Assembly: GCA_963810055.1 (NCBI GenBank) | Contig: CAWEME010000004.1 | Coordinates: forward strand, 143,960-207,959 | From: REEB95 sp963810055 | GTDB taxonomy: Bacteria; Pseudomonadota; Alphaproteobacteria; ATCC43930; CGMCC-115725 | Length of the DNA: 64,000 nucleotides | Direction of reading: 5' to 3' | Shown: positions 16,627 to 25,206 of the stretch, one piece after another | How the letters are laid out: each line of letters starts with the position of its first letter | Position numbering within the stretch: position 1 is the stretch's first letter | The notes under the pieces: generated by a model | What the model was told of the DNA's origin: nothing | The model's database searches: none | What the model saw: only the letters and a program-made list of their open reading frames with translations | Position numbers and translations under genes: made by a program

Positions 16627-17998
16627 TGTGGACGGCTCCTCCACCGGCACGTAAGTGCCATCGCAGTGGTCACCGATGGGGTGGCCACGGTTGGAGGGAG
16701 TGAAGCATGGAAACGGTCACCACAGTCGGTCTCGATATTGCGAAGTCGGTTTTTCAGGTCCATGGCATCGACGCGGCAGGCAATGTGGTCATCCGCCGCC
16801 AGCTGAAGCGCCGGCACGTCCTGGCGTTCTTCCAGAAGCTGCCACCCTGTGTCGTGGGTATTGAGGCCTGCGCATCGTCGCATCACTGGTCGCGAGAGAT
16901 CACGGCGATCGGCCATACCGTGCGGCTGATGCCGCCGGCCTACGTGAAGCCCTACGTCAAGCGGCAGAAGAACGATGCCGCCGACGCCGAGGCCATCTGC
17001 GAGGCGGTCACCAGGACCAACATGCGGTTCGTGGCGACCAAGACACCCGAGCAGCAGAGCTGCCTGATGCTCCACCGCACGCGCCATCTCTTCATCCGGC
17101 AGCAGACCAGCGTGATCAATGCGATTCGCGCCCATCTTGCCGAGTTCGGGATCGTCGCACGGGTTGGACGCAAGGGCGTCGAGGAACTGCTCGAGGTCGT
17201 GGCCGATTCGAGTGATGATCGGCTGCCCGAGGTGGCGCGGGCGTGTCTTGCCGCTCTCGGTGTCCAGCTGCGGATGCTGAAGGCCCAGATCCTGGAGTTT
17301 GACCGCCGGATCATGGCCTGGCACCGCTCCAACGAGACCAGCAAACGGCTCGATGAGATACCCGGCGTCGGTCCGGTGCTGGCCACCGCCCTGGTCGCCA
17401 GCGTCGCTGATCCGAAGGCGTTCCGATCAGCCCGGCAGTTCGCGGCCTGGATTGGGCTGGTGCCCAAGCAGCACTCGAGCGGGGGCAAGGACCGACTCGG
17501 CAGTATCAGCAAACAAGGCGATCGCTATCTGCGCAGCCTGTTCACGGCCGGCGCGCTCGCCGTCATCCGTTATGCCAAGATCCACGGCACCAAGCATCGG
17601 CCCTGGCTCACGGCGTTGCTGGCCCGGCGGCCGGTCAAGGTCGCCGCGATCGCACTGGCGAACAAGATCGCCAGAATGGCGTGGGCGATGATGGCCAGGG
17701 GTGAGCGCTACAAGGAACCCGCCGCGCTGGCGGCGTGAACGAGATCACATCGGCAATCCGGCGTGATGGGAAGGTTGGGAGGGCGAACAGCACGTAATGC
17801 AGAGCCGGTCGATCCGGCGATCAGGACACCCCACTCGTGCCAGCGCATTCTCGAATGCGGGCTTCTGACCGGGACCTGATCCGCGGAGGGCATTATGGCC
17901 AGCGGTCAAGTGAACCGCGCATACAGGCCGAACACATGGCTGCACCGACCAACCCTGCATACGTGAAGAAAGCCCTTGCCAACCCGGAGCCGTCCACA
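16627..17998 (+). mobile_element. IS110-family element, IS1111-like group
   Basis: An exact 13-bp inverted repeat bounds the element: TGTGGACGGCTCC at 16627-16639 and its reverse complement GGAGCCGTCCACA at 17986-17998. It encloses one transposase gene and a ~250-base non-coding tail. Inverted repeats near the ends are the mark of the IS1111 group of IS110; no clear target duplication is seen, as expected for this family. The true ends may lie a few bases outside the repeats. The insertion has replaced the 3' part of an acyl-CoA ligase gene. Confidence 0.8.
16707..17738 (+). CDS. IS110-family (DEDD/serine) transposase
   Basis: A 343-residue transposase. The N-terminal RuvC-like DEDD domain has Asp10 (VGLDIAK), Glu53 (GIEACASSHHW) and Asp90/Asp93 (QKNDAADAEAI). 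The C-terminal Tnp_20 domain shows the HhH-like IPGVGPVLATAL and GKDRLGSISKQGDRYLRSL with the presumed nucleophilic serine. These enzymes move the IS through a circular intermediate, and many IS110 members use a non-coding guide RNA from their flanks. The gene is intact and starts with GGAGGGAGTGAAGC before ATG 16707, so the element could be active. Confidence 0.93.
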   Translation: METVTTVGLDIAKSVFQVHGIDAAGNVVIRRQLKRRHVLAFFQKLPPCVVGIEACASSHHWSREITAIGHTVRLMPPAYVKPYVKRQKNDAADAEAICEAVTRTNMRFVATKTPEQQSCLMLHRTRHLFIRQQTSVINAIRAHLAEFGIVARVGRKGVEELLEVVADSSDDRLPEVARACLAALGVQLRMLKAQILEFDRRIMAWHRSNETSKRLDEIPGVGPVLATALVASVADPKAFRSARQFAAWIGLVPKQHSSGGKDRLGSISKQGDRYLRSLFTAGALAVIRYAKIHGTKHRPWLTALLARRPVKVAAIALANKIARMAWAMMARGERYKEPAALAA

Positions 17999-18097
17999 CA
18001 TGGCACAAAGCGGACATTCAGCGCAACGGCTGTCTAATGTCCGCTATAGGAGGGAAAGCGGACATCGATCAACCGCTGCTCTTCGTGAGCACAAATC
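17739..18097. other. IS 3' non-coding tail and gene-free spacer
   Basis: From the transposase stop to 17998 is the non-coding part of the IS element, where IS110 members may encode a structured RNA; no gene is supported, as short ORFs here lack starts and family features. Between 18009 and 18065 are three copies of AGCGGACAT, two forming the inverted repeat AGCGGACATT (18009-18018) and AATGTCCGCT (18036-18045), a palindrome type often found in alphaproteobacterial intergenic DNA. The missing 3' half of the acyl-CoA ligase is not here. Confidence 0.55.
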
Positions 18098-19273
18098 CTA
18101 AACCGCCTTGACCTTGGTCGCCTGCTCTTCCGCCAAATGCCGCAGGCGCGGGATCACCTTCTCGCCGAAAATCCTCATGTTCTTCTTGGTGAGATCGTGC
18201 GGCAGCGTGCCGAATTGCAAGGCGGTGAGCAGATAGCCGAAGCCGATCTGCTTCTGATATTCCTCGAATTTCTGCACGATGGTGTCAACCCCGCCGCACA
18301 TAAACATGCCGACCTTCATCAGATCGTCGATGGTCTTTTCGCCGCCGGTCATGGCGCCCTTGGCCATCATCACGCCCTTCATCGAGGCGAGCGAGAGATA
18401 GCCCGGCGGCAGCAGCATTTCCGGCGGCATGCGCAGGAAGCGGTTGAAGAAATTCTCGACATGCGGCTTGGCTTCGCGATAGGCCTCTTCGTCGGTGTCA
18501 GCGACATATGTCGGAACCGCCCAGCCCAGCTGCATCGGCGAAGCGGTGTAGCCGCTCTTCTCGGCTTCGTCGCGGTACATCTGCATGTAGCGCGCCAGCG
18601 CCGTAACCGGGCTGAAGGTTTGGAGATAGGTATATTTGCGCGCCGGATCCGCCGCCCATTCGATGGTCTCTCGGCTGCCTTGCGAGGGAATCCAGATCGG
18701 CGGATGCGGCTGCTGATAGGGCCGCGGCCAGACATTGACGTAGTTGAAATGATAATACTTGCCCTCGAAGGGGAACGGGCCGGTCTCGGTCCAGCCGCGC
18801 ACGATCAGGTCATGCGCCTCGTGGAACCGGTCGTGGGATTCCGCCGGATTGACGCCCCAGGAATGATATTCCGCGCCGATGCCGCGCACGAAACCCGCCA
18901 CCAGCCGCCCGGCGGTGATGTTGTCGATCATGGCGAATTCCTCGGCGACGGTGAGCGGATTGTTGAGGAGCGGCAAGGCCCGGCCCAGCACCGCGATCTT
19001 GACCCGCTTGGTGCGCCGCGCCAGCGCGCCCGCCATGACGCCGGGAATGGGCATCAGCCCGTAGGCGTTGGAATGATGCTCGTTGACGCAAACGCCGTCG
19101 AACCCCACCTCCTCGGCGTATTCGAGCTCGTCGAGATAGCGGTTGTAGAGGATGTGGCCCTTCTTCGGGTCGTAATAGGAATTGGGCAGCGTCACCCAGG
19201 CCGAGTTGTATTTCTTGGCATAGTCCAGATCGAGATCGGCGTAGGGCATCAGGTGGAAGCAGTAGAATTTCAT
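18098..19273 (-). CDS. LLM-class flavin-dependent monooxygenase
   Basis: A 391-residue bacterial-luciferase-like protein. The start MKFYCFHLMPY is chosen over an upstream in-frame start because it is the family N-terminus and overlaps the previous gene by four bases (ATGA). Family features: the first strand FYCFHLMPYADL, the motif GFDGVCVNEHHSNAYGLMP, AVLGRALPLLNNPLTVAEEFAMID, and GRLVAGFVRGIGAEYH, which lines the flavin pocket. These enzymes use reduced FMN/F420 and O2 to oxidise organic substrates. Its coupling with an alpha/beta hydrolase gene suggests a two-step ring or side-chain cleavage in the catabolic island. Confidence 0.85.
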   Translation of the reverse strand: MKFYCFHLMPYADLDLDYAKKYNSAWVTLPNSYYDPKKGHILYNRYLDELEYAEEVGFDGVCVNEHHSNAYGLMPIPGVMAGALARRTKRVKIAVLGRALPLLNNPLTVAEEFAMIDNITAGRLVAGFVRGIGAEYHSWGVNPAESHDRFHEAHDLIVRGWTETGPFPFEGKYYHFNYVNVWPRPYQQPHPPIWIPSQGSRETIEWAADPARKYTYLQTFSPVTALARYMQMYRDEAEKSGYTASPMQLGWAVPTYVADTDEEAYREAKPHVENFFNRFLRMPPEMLLPPGYLSLASMKGVMMAKGAMTGGEKTIDDLMKVGMFMCGGVDTIVQKFEEYQKQIGFGYLLTALQFGTLPHDLTKKNMRIFGEKVIPRLRHLAEEQATKVKAV

Positions 19274-20055
19274 GGCCGCGCTCCCTCGATGAATCCGGTC
19301 ACGGCGGCAACGTATTCCTCGGTTTTCTCGATATGCGGCAGATGGCCGCATTGCTTGAACACCACCAGCTTCGAGCCCGGAATCAGCTTCCGGTATTCGG
19401 GCCCGTAGGCGGGCGGCATCAGCTTATCGCTGTCGCCCCACAGGATGAGCGTCGGCACGGTGATGCGGTGCAGCCATTTGTAGAGATGCGGATCGTAGAG
19501 CCGCGGCTGCCAGGCGAGCTTGGCCGTGGTGAAGTTGTTCTTCAGCAACAGGTCGATTTGTTCGTCGGATTGCGGCTGGCTCAGCATCTTCTCGGCCAAG
19601 GCCTGGTCAACCACCAGGTTGCGGATGGCCTGCTCGCGCGACCACAGGAAGAGGTCGGCGGGATTGAGGCCTTTTACATGGATGCCGGAGGGCGCGGCCA
19701 GGGTCAGGGTCTTGAGGGGATGCTGGTCGCGCACCGCGATTTCGGCCGCGATCCAGCCGCCGAGCGAGGTGCCGACGAGATTGACCCGCTTCAAGCCGAG
19801 CACCGTCATGAAATCGAGATAGAAAAAAGCCAGATCGGCGATGTTGTCGAGCCATTCCGGACTGTCCGAGAAGCCGAAGCCGGGATGCTCCGGCACGATC
19901 ACCTCGAAACGCCGGGCCAAGGCGGCCATGAACGGGAGCCAGACCGGCGCGCCCTGCGCACCGTGCAGGTAGAGCAACGGCTCGCCCCGGCCGGCGCGCC
20001 GCACATTCACCTTGCAGCCGGTTATGGTCTCGACGGATTGGCGCGGTTCGCTCAT
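19270..20055 (-). CDS. alpha/beta hydrolase, coupled to LLM monooxygenase
   Basis: A 261-residue alpha/beta hydrolase with LLYLHGAQGAPVW (oxyanion loop), nucleophile Ser97 in GTSLGG, acid Asp in WGDSDKLMPP and base His in CGHLPHIEKTEEY. This resembles meta-cleavage-product and related C-C hydrolases, but the class is broad. The stop overlaps the start of the luciferase-like monooxygenase by four bases, a strong sign of a two-gene operon with coupled translation. An upstream in-frame start exists, but MSEPRQSVETITG is the natural N-terminus. It is divergent from a periplasmic binding protein gene. Confidence 0.85.
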   Translation of the reverse strand: MSEPRQSVETITGCKVNVRRAGRGEPLLYLHGAQGAPVWLPFMAALARRFEVIVPEHPGFGFSDSPEWLDNIADLAFFYLDFMTVLGLKRVNLVGTSLGGWIAAEIAVRDQHPLKTLTLAAPSGIHVKGLNPADLFLWSREQAIRNLVVDQALAEKMLSQPQSDEQIDLLLKNNFTTAKLAWQPRLYDPHLYKWLHRITVPTLILWGDSDKLMPPAYGPEYRKLIPGSKLVVFKQCGHLPHIEKTEEYVAAVTGFIEGARP

Positions 20056-20153
20056 GGGGTTCCGGAAGGCGGCGGGGCGCCGAAGTCTAGGCGGCGATGC
20101 CTGGCTTGACAACCCAAGGCGGCGATGCGCGGATTCTTATCGGGGAGGAACCA

Positions 20154-21182
20154 ATGATGCGCTCAAGGACAAGACTGGCGCCGATGAAACTGGCGGTATT
20201 GCTGGCCACGGCACTGCTGCTTGGGACGCCGCCCACCCGCGCCGACGAGCCTTACAAGCTCCGCATCGGCTGGGTGGTGGTGCCGGCCTCGCTCGAGCCG
20301 ATCTATTTCGCCAAGGACGGCATCGCCCGGAACAACGGCAAGAGTTACGTGCTCGACCCGATTCATTTCGCCGGCACGACGCAGCAGATGCAGGCGCTGG
20401 CCACCGGCGATCTTGATCTTGCCAACCTCGCCTATTCCGCGATCGGTCTTGCCATCCAGAATGCCGGCCTCGACGATTTGCGCGTCATCTTCGACGGCGT
20501 CCAGGACGGCCATGACGGCTATTACAGCAACGAGTTCATGGTGCTGAAGGACGGGCCGGTCAAAACCGTGGCCGATCTCAAGGGCAAGGTGCTGGCGACC
20601 AACGCCATCGGCGCCGGGGTGGATATCGGCATGCGCGCCGTGCTGCGGCGCAACCATCTCGAGGACAAGCGCGACTACCAGGTGGTCGAAACCCAGTTCC
20701 CCAACATGAAGCAGCTGTTGCTGGATCATAAGGCGGATCTGATCGTCGCCGTGCCGCCCTTCTCCTACGATCCCGAATTGCGCGCCAACGCCCGCACGCT
20801 GTTCACCCTGAAGGACGCCTTCGGCGTGACCCAGCTCACCGCCATGACCGCGCGCGCCAGCTTCATCAAGCAGCATCGCGCCGTCATCGTCGATTTCATG
20901 GAGGACGCGATCCGTGCCATCCACTGGTACACCGATCCCAAGAACCACGACGAGGCGGTGAAGATCGTGTCGGGCTTCATGCAGCGGCCACCCGCTTTGT
21001 TCCAGGACTGGCTCTTCACCAAGAAGGACGATTACCGCGACCCGAACGGCAAGCCCGACCTGGCCGCCTTGCAGCGCAATCTCAACACCCAGAGATCGCT
21101 GGGCCTGCTCAACGCCGACATCGACGTGAAGAAATACAACGATCTGAGCATGGAGCAAGAGGCGGCGCAGCGCGTTAAATAG
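20154..21182 (+). CDS. ABC-type periplasmic substrate-binding protein, NitT/TauT-like
   Basis: A 342-residue exported protein. A signal peptide covers residues ~1-30 (basic start, LAVLLATALLLG core, cleavage near TRA-DEP). The mature part has the SsuA/NMT1-like fold cues IGWVVVPASLEPIYFAKDG, QALATGDLDLANLAY and VKTVADLKGKVLATN. Such proteins deliver sulfonates, nitrate, pyrimidines or aromatic acids to an ABC importer. No permease or ATPase gene of this type is adjacent, so it is an orphan here; a GGGGAGG site precedes ATG 20154. It is 192 bases ahead of the molybdenum hydroxylase genes on the same strand. Confidence 0.83.
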   Translation: MMRSRTRLAPMKLAVLLATALLLGTPPTRADEPYKLRIGWVVVPASLEPIYFAKDGIARNNGKSYVLDPIHFAGTTQQMQALATGDLDLANLAYSAIGLAIQNAGLDDLRVIFDGVQDGHDGYYSNEFMVLKDGPVKTVADLKGKVLATNAIGAGVDIGMRAVLRRNHLEDKRDYQVVETQFPNMKQLLLDHKADLIVAVPPFSYDPELRANARTLFTLKDAFGVTQLTAMTARASFIKQHRAVIVDFMEDAIRAIHWYTDPKNHDEAVKIVSGFMQRPPALFQDWLFTKKDDYRDPNGKPDLAALQRNLNTQRSLGLLNADIDVKKYNDLSMEQEAAQRVK

Positions 21183-21232
21183 CCGCCAATTGCCCAAGTC
21201 TAGCTTGTTGAATTCCCTCGGAGATTGATGAA

Positions 21233-21246
21233 TTGAGGCAGATCAA
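21233..21246 (+). promoter_or_regulatory. FNR/FixK-type binding site upstream of coxMSL
   Basis: TTGAGGCAGATCAA, matching the TTGAT-N4-ATCAA palindrome of FNR/FixK/Anr regulators at nine of ten defined positions. It lies ~130 bases upstream of the coxM-like ATG in a gene-free region. Oxygen-dependent control of the molybdenum hydroxylase operon is inferred. Confidence 0.55.
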
Positions 21247-21374
21247 TGCGCCGCCGGTGGCGCGCCCTTCTCATGCCGGGGCATGAGCCCGCTTCGTCCT
21301 TGAATGTTGGCGGGAGGGAGAAAGCGCGTGAGGAACGATCGGTCTAGATACGGCGCCAAGCCGAAGCGAGCCGA

Positions 21375-22262
21375 ATGAAGACGTTTGAATACGTCAAAGC
21401 CAAGGATGCTGGACATGCCGTGGCGCTGCTGGCCAAGCACGGGCGCGCCGCCAGGATTCTTGCCGGTGGGACCGATCTGCTGGTCGAGCTGAAATCCCCG
21501 GCCGACGCGCCGGAGGTGGTCATCGACATATCGCGCGTGGCCGAGCTCAAGGGCATCGCCGTCACCGATGACGGCCTCCGGCTGGGCGCGCTGGTCACGC
21601 ATTCCGAGATCATGGGTTCGGCGCTGATCCGCGACGTCTTTCCCGGCCTGGTCGAGGCGGCGCGTTCCATCGGAGCGGTGCAAACCCGCAATCTCGCCAC
21701 GCTGGGCGGCAATCTGGTGTCCTGCGTGCCGTCCATGGACAGCGCCCCGATGCTGTTGGCGCTTGACGCACGCGTCACCGTGGCGGGCCCCGGCGGACGC
21801 CGCCGGATACCGCTCCAGGAATTCTTCGTCGGCCCGCGCAAGACTTCCCTGGGACCCGATGAACTGCTGGTCGAGATCGTCATCCCGAAGCGGCATGTCG
21901 GCAAGCCGGCCGCCTTCCAGAAATTCGGCCTGCGCAAGGGACAAGCCTTGGCGCTGGTCAATGCGGCGGCGAGTTTTTGGATCGACTGGGACAAAAACAG
22001 CTTCCGCGAGATTAGGATTGCGCTCGGCGCCGTCGCGCCGACCGTCATCCGAGCCGCCAAGGCCGAGGCCTATCTCGAAGGCCGCCCGATCACCCTTGAG
22101 GCGATGGAAGAGGCGGGCCGCCTTGCCGCGACCGAAGCGAAGCCGATCAGCGATTTCCGCGCCAGCGCCGGATACCGGCGCGACCTGATCGCCGTGCTGG
22201 CGAAACGCGCGTTGGAAAGCGCCCATGCGCGGGCGATCGAGAAGACGAGGGTCCATGCTTGA
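21375..22262 (+). CDS. molybdenum hydroxylase, FAD subunit (CoxM-like)
   Basis: A 295-residue FAD-binding subunit of the xanthine oxidase/CO dehydrogenase family. FAD contacts are AGGTDLL (30-36) and TLGGNL (109-114) in RSIGAVQTRNLATLGGNL. The C-terminal CO_deh_flav_C-type domain begins near residue 178. It lacks the extra 4Fe-4S cysteine insert of 4-hydroxybenzoyl-CoA reductase HcrB, arguing against that enzyme. It passes electrons from the 2Fe-2S subunit to an acceptor. It overlaps the next gene by eight bases, forming the operon M-S-L order common for these enzymes. Confidence 0.9.
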   Translation: MKTFEYVKAKDAGHAVALLAKHGRAARILAGGTDLLVELKSPADAPEVVIDISRVAELKGIAVTDDGLRLGALVTHSEIMGSALIRDVFPGLVEAARSIGAVQTRNLATLGGNLVSCVPSMDSAPMLLALDARVTVAGPGGRRRIPLQEFFVGPRKTSLGPDELLVEIVIPKRHVGKPAAFQKFGLRKGQALALVNAAASFWIDWDKNSFREIRIALGAVAPTVIRAAKAEAYLEGRPITLEAMEEAGRLAATEAKPISDFRASAGYRRDLIAVLAKRALESAHARAIEKTRVHA

Positions 22263-22773
22263 CGTTGCCATGATCGTCAATGGCGAAAGGCGGACGGCCT
22301 CCGTGCCGCCCGAAACGACCCTGCTTAAGTTGCTGCGGGATCATTTCAATCTCACCGGCGCCAAGCTCGGCTGCGACGTGGGCGATTGCGGGGCGTGCAC
22401 CGTGATCGTCGACGGCCAGCCGGTGAACGCCTGTCTGATGCTGGCCGGGCAGGCCGACGGCTGCCAGGTGCTCACGATCGAGGGCCTCGCCACGCAGGAC
22501 CAGCTGCATCCGCTCCAGAAGACGATCGAGGAGAGCGGCGCCCTGCAATGCGGATTTTGCGGCCCCGGGGTCATCCTCTCCGCGAAGTCCCTGCTCGACC
22601 AGAATCCCGATCCGACGCCGCAGGACATCCGCGAGGCGCTCGCCGGGAATTTGTGCCGGTGCACGGGCTACGCCAAGTTCATCAAAGCCGTGCAGGATGC
22701 GGCGGCGATGCTGCGCGGCAAGGCTCCGGCCCAATCGCGCCGGCTGGAAGCGGGCGGGCAACGCCATGGATGA
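22255..22773 (+). CDS. molybdenum hydroxylase, 2Fe-2S subunit (CoxS-like)
   Basis: A 172-residue two-cluster ferredoxin subunit. The plant-type cluster ligands are Cys40, Cys45, Cys48 and Cys60 (GCDVGDCGACTV), and the second all-helical cluster ligands are Cys99, Cys102, Cys134 and Cys136 (QCGFCGPG; LCRCTGY). The start MLDVAMIVNG fits the family and lies inside the end of the FAD subunit gene. It relays electrons from the molybdenum centre to FAD. Its end overlaps the large-subunit start by eight bases, consistent with translational coupling. Confidence 0.93.
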   Translation: MLDVAMIVNGERRTASVPPETTLLKLLRDHFNLTGAKLGCDVGDCGACTVIVDGQPVNACLMLAGQADGCQVLTIEGLATQDQLHPLQKTIEESGALQCGFCGPGVILSAKSLLDQNPDPTPQDIREALAGNLCRCTGYAKFIKAVQDAAAMLRGKAPAQSRRLEAGGQRHG

Positions 22774-24163
22774 CAAGCCGAAAGTCGCCGAACAGGAGCG
22801 CCTAGAACTCGCCGACAAGTTGCGCAGGGCGGAAGAGACCATGCGGCTGCCGGCCGTCCCTCCGCGCGAGAACCTCCCGGTCGAATCTCACGTCTTGCAG
22901 CCCGGCCAGCAGTTCCGCGTCGTGGGCGAACGCGTGACGCGGCCGGACAGCCGCATGCACGGCCTCGGTCTGACCAGGTATATCGACGATCTCTCTTTCC
23001 CCGGCATGCTTTTCGCCAAGATCAAACGCGCGGGGATCGCGTCGGCCCGCATCAAGCGCATCGACACCAGCGCGGCGGAAGCCATGCCGGGCGTGATGGC
23101 GGTGCTCACTGGCCGCGAAATCCCGGTCAATTCCTTCGGGCCGTCCTTTCAAGACCAGCCGGTGCTGGCCGACGAGATCGTGCGCTACGCCGGGGACGGC
23201 GTCGCCGCGGTGGCGGCCGTCACCGAGCAGATCGCGGAGGAAGCCGCCCAAAAGATCACCGTCGAATACGAGACTCTTCCGGCGGTGTTCGATCCACTCG
23301 AGGCCATGCGGGAAGATTCGCCACGGGTGCATCCGCCCAACAGCAACATCTACACCAGCAAGGTGATCCGCCGCGGCGACGTCGAGAAGGGCTTCGCGCA
23401 GTCTGACCATATCTTCGAGGGCCGGTTTTCGACTCAGATGGTGGAGCACGTGCCGCTCGAGCCGCATGCGGCGATCGCCGACTGGGATGCCAATGGCCGC
23501 CTCACGCTGTGGGTGACGATCGGGCGGATCACGCTCGCGCGCGCCGATCTCGCGCGCACGCTGAAGCTGCCGATGAACCGGGTCCGCATGATCGCGACCA
23601 TCGTCGGCGGCAATTTCGGCGGCAAGAACGAGATCACCCAGGAACCGGCCCTCGCCCTCCTGTCTAAGAAGACCGGGCGGCCGGTCAAGGGCGTGTTCAC
23701 GCGCGGCGACGAATTCATCTCGACCACCACGCGCCATCCTTTCGTCATGGAGTACAAGTCCGGCATCACCAAGGACGGCCGTATCCTGGCGCGCAAGGTG
23801 CGCCTCATCCTCGACGGCGGCGCCTATTGCTCGTGGAGCGAGACGACGCTCGGCAAGGCCTGCATCCTCTCCTGCGGCCCGTACCGGATCGACAACATTC
23901 TGGCGGAGGCGTTCGTGGTCTACACCAACAAGACCATGACGGGCGCCATGCGCGGATTTGGCGCCCCGCAAGTGTGCTTTGCCTACGAGTCGCACATGGA
24001 CGACATCGCCAAGGCGCTCGGCATCGACCCGCTCGCCATCCGGCTGCGCAACGCATTCGAGGAAGGCTCCGTCAGCCCCACCGGCCAGGTGCTGCAGAGC
24101 GTGGTCGTGAAGGAGTCCCTGCTCAAGGCGGCCGACCGGTTCGGCTGGGAGACGCGGTCGTGA
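22766..24163 (+). CDS. molybdenum hydroxylase large subunit, N-terminal part (CoxL-like)
   Basis: A 465-residue N-terminal portion of a xanthine dehydrogenase/CoxL-type molybdopterin subunit. It contains the small domain (GLGLTRYIDDLSFPGMLFAKI to EYETLPAVFDPLEAM) and the first cofactor domain with VGGNFGGKNE and GAMRGFGAPQ. The latter is the form II/xanthine oxidase-like motif, not the Cys-containing loop of genuine CO dehydrogenase, so CO oxidation is unlikely. The frame ends at TGA 24161-24163 after RFGWETRS, exactly where the linker to the second cofactor domain lies; the rest follows in another frame. Confidence 0.85.
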   Translation: MDDKPKVAEQERLELADKLRRAEETMRLPAVPPRENLPVESHVLQPGQQFRVVGERVTRPDSRMHGLGLTRYIDDLSFPGMLFAKIKRAGIASARIKRIDTSAAEAMPGVMAVLTGREIPVNSFGPSFQDQPVLADEIVRYAGDGVAAVAAVTEQIAEEAAQKITVEYETLPAVFDPLEAMREDSPRVHPPNSNIYTSKVIRRGDVEKGFAQSDHIFEGRFSTQMVEHVPLEPHAAIADWDANGRLTLWVTIGRITLARADLARTLKLPMNRVRMIATIVGGNFGGKNEITQEPALALLSKKTGRPVKGVFTRGDEFISTTTRHPFVMEYKSGITKDGRILARKVRLILDGGAYCSWSETTLGKACILSCGPYRIDNILAEAFVVYTNKTMTGAMRGFGAPQVCFAYESHMDDIAKALGIDPLAIRLRNAFEEGSVSPTGQVLQSVVVKESLLKAADRFGWETRS

Positions 24164-25176
24164 AACGGCGCGGACGCGGCATCGCCTGCATGTGGTATCC
24201 GATCGGCTTCACGGTTTCGGCCAACCCGAGCGCCGCCGTGGTGAAGGTGAACGAGGACGGCACCGCCACCGTGCTCACCGGCACGGTGGAAACCGGCCAA
24301 GGCTCGCTCGCCGTGCTCGGCCAGATCGCCGCCGAAGCGCTCGGCATCGCCGCCGACGACGTGTTTGTGGTCTCGGCCGATACCGACACCACGCCGATGG
24401 ATACCGGCGCGATCGCCAGCCGCACGACCTACGTCACCGGCAACGCCATCAAGCTGGCGGCGGAAAACGCGAAGGCCATTCTGTTCGAGGTGGCCGCCCA
24501 AGTGCTCGGCGTCATACCGACTCAGCTCGAGGCGCGCGACCGCAAGATCGAGGTGAAGGGATTTCCGCAGCACAGCGTCGCGATCGGCGAGATCGCCAAG
24601 CGCGCCCAGATCACCCTCGGGCAGCCGCCGATCGGGAGCGCGTCGTGGAATCCGCCGACCGTCGCCATGGATCCGGAGACCGGACAAGGCAAGCCGTTCA
24701 GCACCTATGTCTACGCGACGCAGATCGCCGAGGTGGACGTCGATGACGAGACGGGCGAAGTCGACGTGCTCCGCATCGCCGCGGCGCATGACTGCGGCAC
24801 GCCGATCAACCCCATGCTGGTGGAAGGACAGGTCGAGGGCGGCATCTCCATGGGCATCGGTTTCGCGTTGCAGGAGGAAATGCTGTTCGACGCCGCCGGA
24901 CGGCAGATCAATCCCAACCTCACCAACTACATCATCCCGACGTCTCTCGACATGCCCGAGATCGCCGTCGATATCGTCCCGAATTACGATCCGACCGGCC
25001 CCTTCGGCGCCAAGGGCGTCGGCGAGCCGAGCCTGGTGCCAACCGCGGCGGCGATCCTCAATGCGATCCATGACGCGGTCGGCGTGCGCATCACATCCCT
25101 GCCCGCCACATCCGAAAAGATCCTGGCCGCGATCAAGGCCAAACGGGCGGAAGAGATCAGGCAAATCCCGGCCTGA
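24160..25176 (+). CDS. molybdenum hydroxylase large subunit, C-terminal part (CoxL-like)
   Basis: A frame of 338 codons opening with GTG 24160 that overlaps the preceding TGA by four bases (GTGA). It encodes the second molybdopterin-binding domain: GTVETGQGS, ADTDTTPMDTGA, AAHDCGTPINP and the catalytic glutamate in GAKGVGEPSLVP. Together the two parts give ~800 residues, the usual size of one large subunit. Either a one-base indel split a normal gene, or the subunit is truly made as two chains. The many nearby frameshifts favour an error, while the clean GTGA overlap at a domain boundary favours a real split. Confidence 0.75.
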   Translation: MKRRGRGIACMWYPIGFTVSANPSAAVVKVNEDGTATVLTGTVETGQGSLAVLGQIAAEALGIAADDVFVVSADTDTTPMDTGAIASRTTYVTGNAIKLAAENAKAILFEVAAQVLGVIPTQLEARDRKIEVKGFPQHSVAIGEIAKRAQITLGQPPIGSASWNPPTVAMDPETGQGKPFSTYVYATQIAEVDVDDETGEVDVLRIAAAHDCGTPINPMLVEGQVEGGISMGIGFALQEEMLFDAAGRQINPNLTNYIIPTSLDMPEIAVDIVPNYDPTGPFGAKGVGEPSLVPTAAAILNAIHDAVGVRITSLPATSEKILAAIKAKRAEEIRQIPA

Positions 25177-25206
25177 CCGAAACCGCCCTCGCCCCTTCCC
25201 TGTCTC

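Noticed and set aside
17837..18037. 66-codon ORF in the IS tail
   Set aside because: No ribosome site or family; it crosses the IS inverted repeat, so it cannot be an IS gene of standard form.
22766..25176. True aerobic CO dehydrogenase (coxMSL)
   Set aside because: The large subunit has GAMRGFGAPQ in place of the Cys-containing active-site loop of form I CO dehydrogenase.
21375..25176. 4-hydroxybenzoyl-CoA reductase (hcr)
   Set aside because: The FAD subunit lacks the extra 4Fe-4S cysteine insert of HcrB and the large subunit motif is generic.
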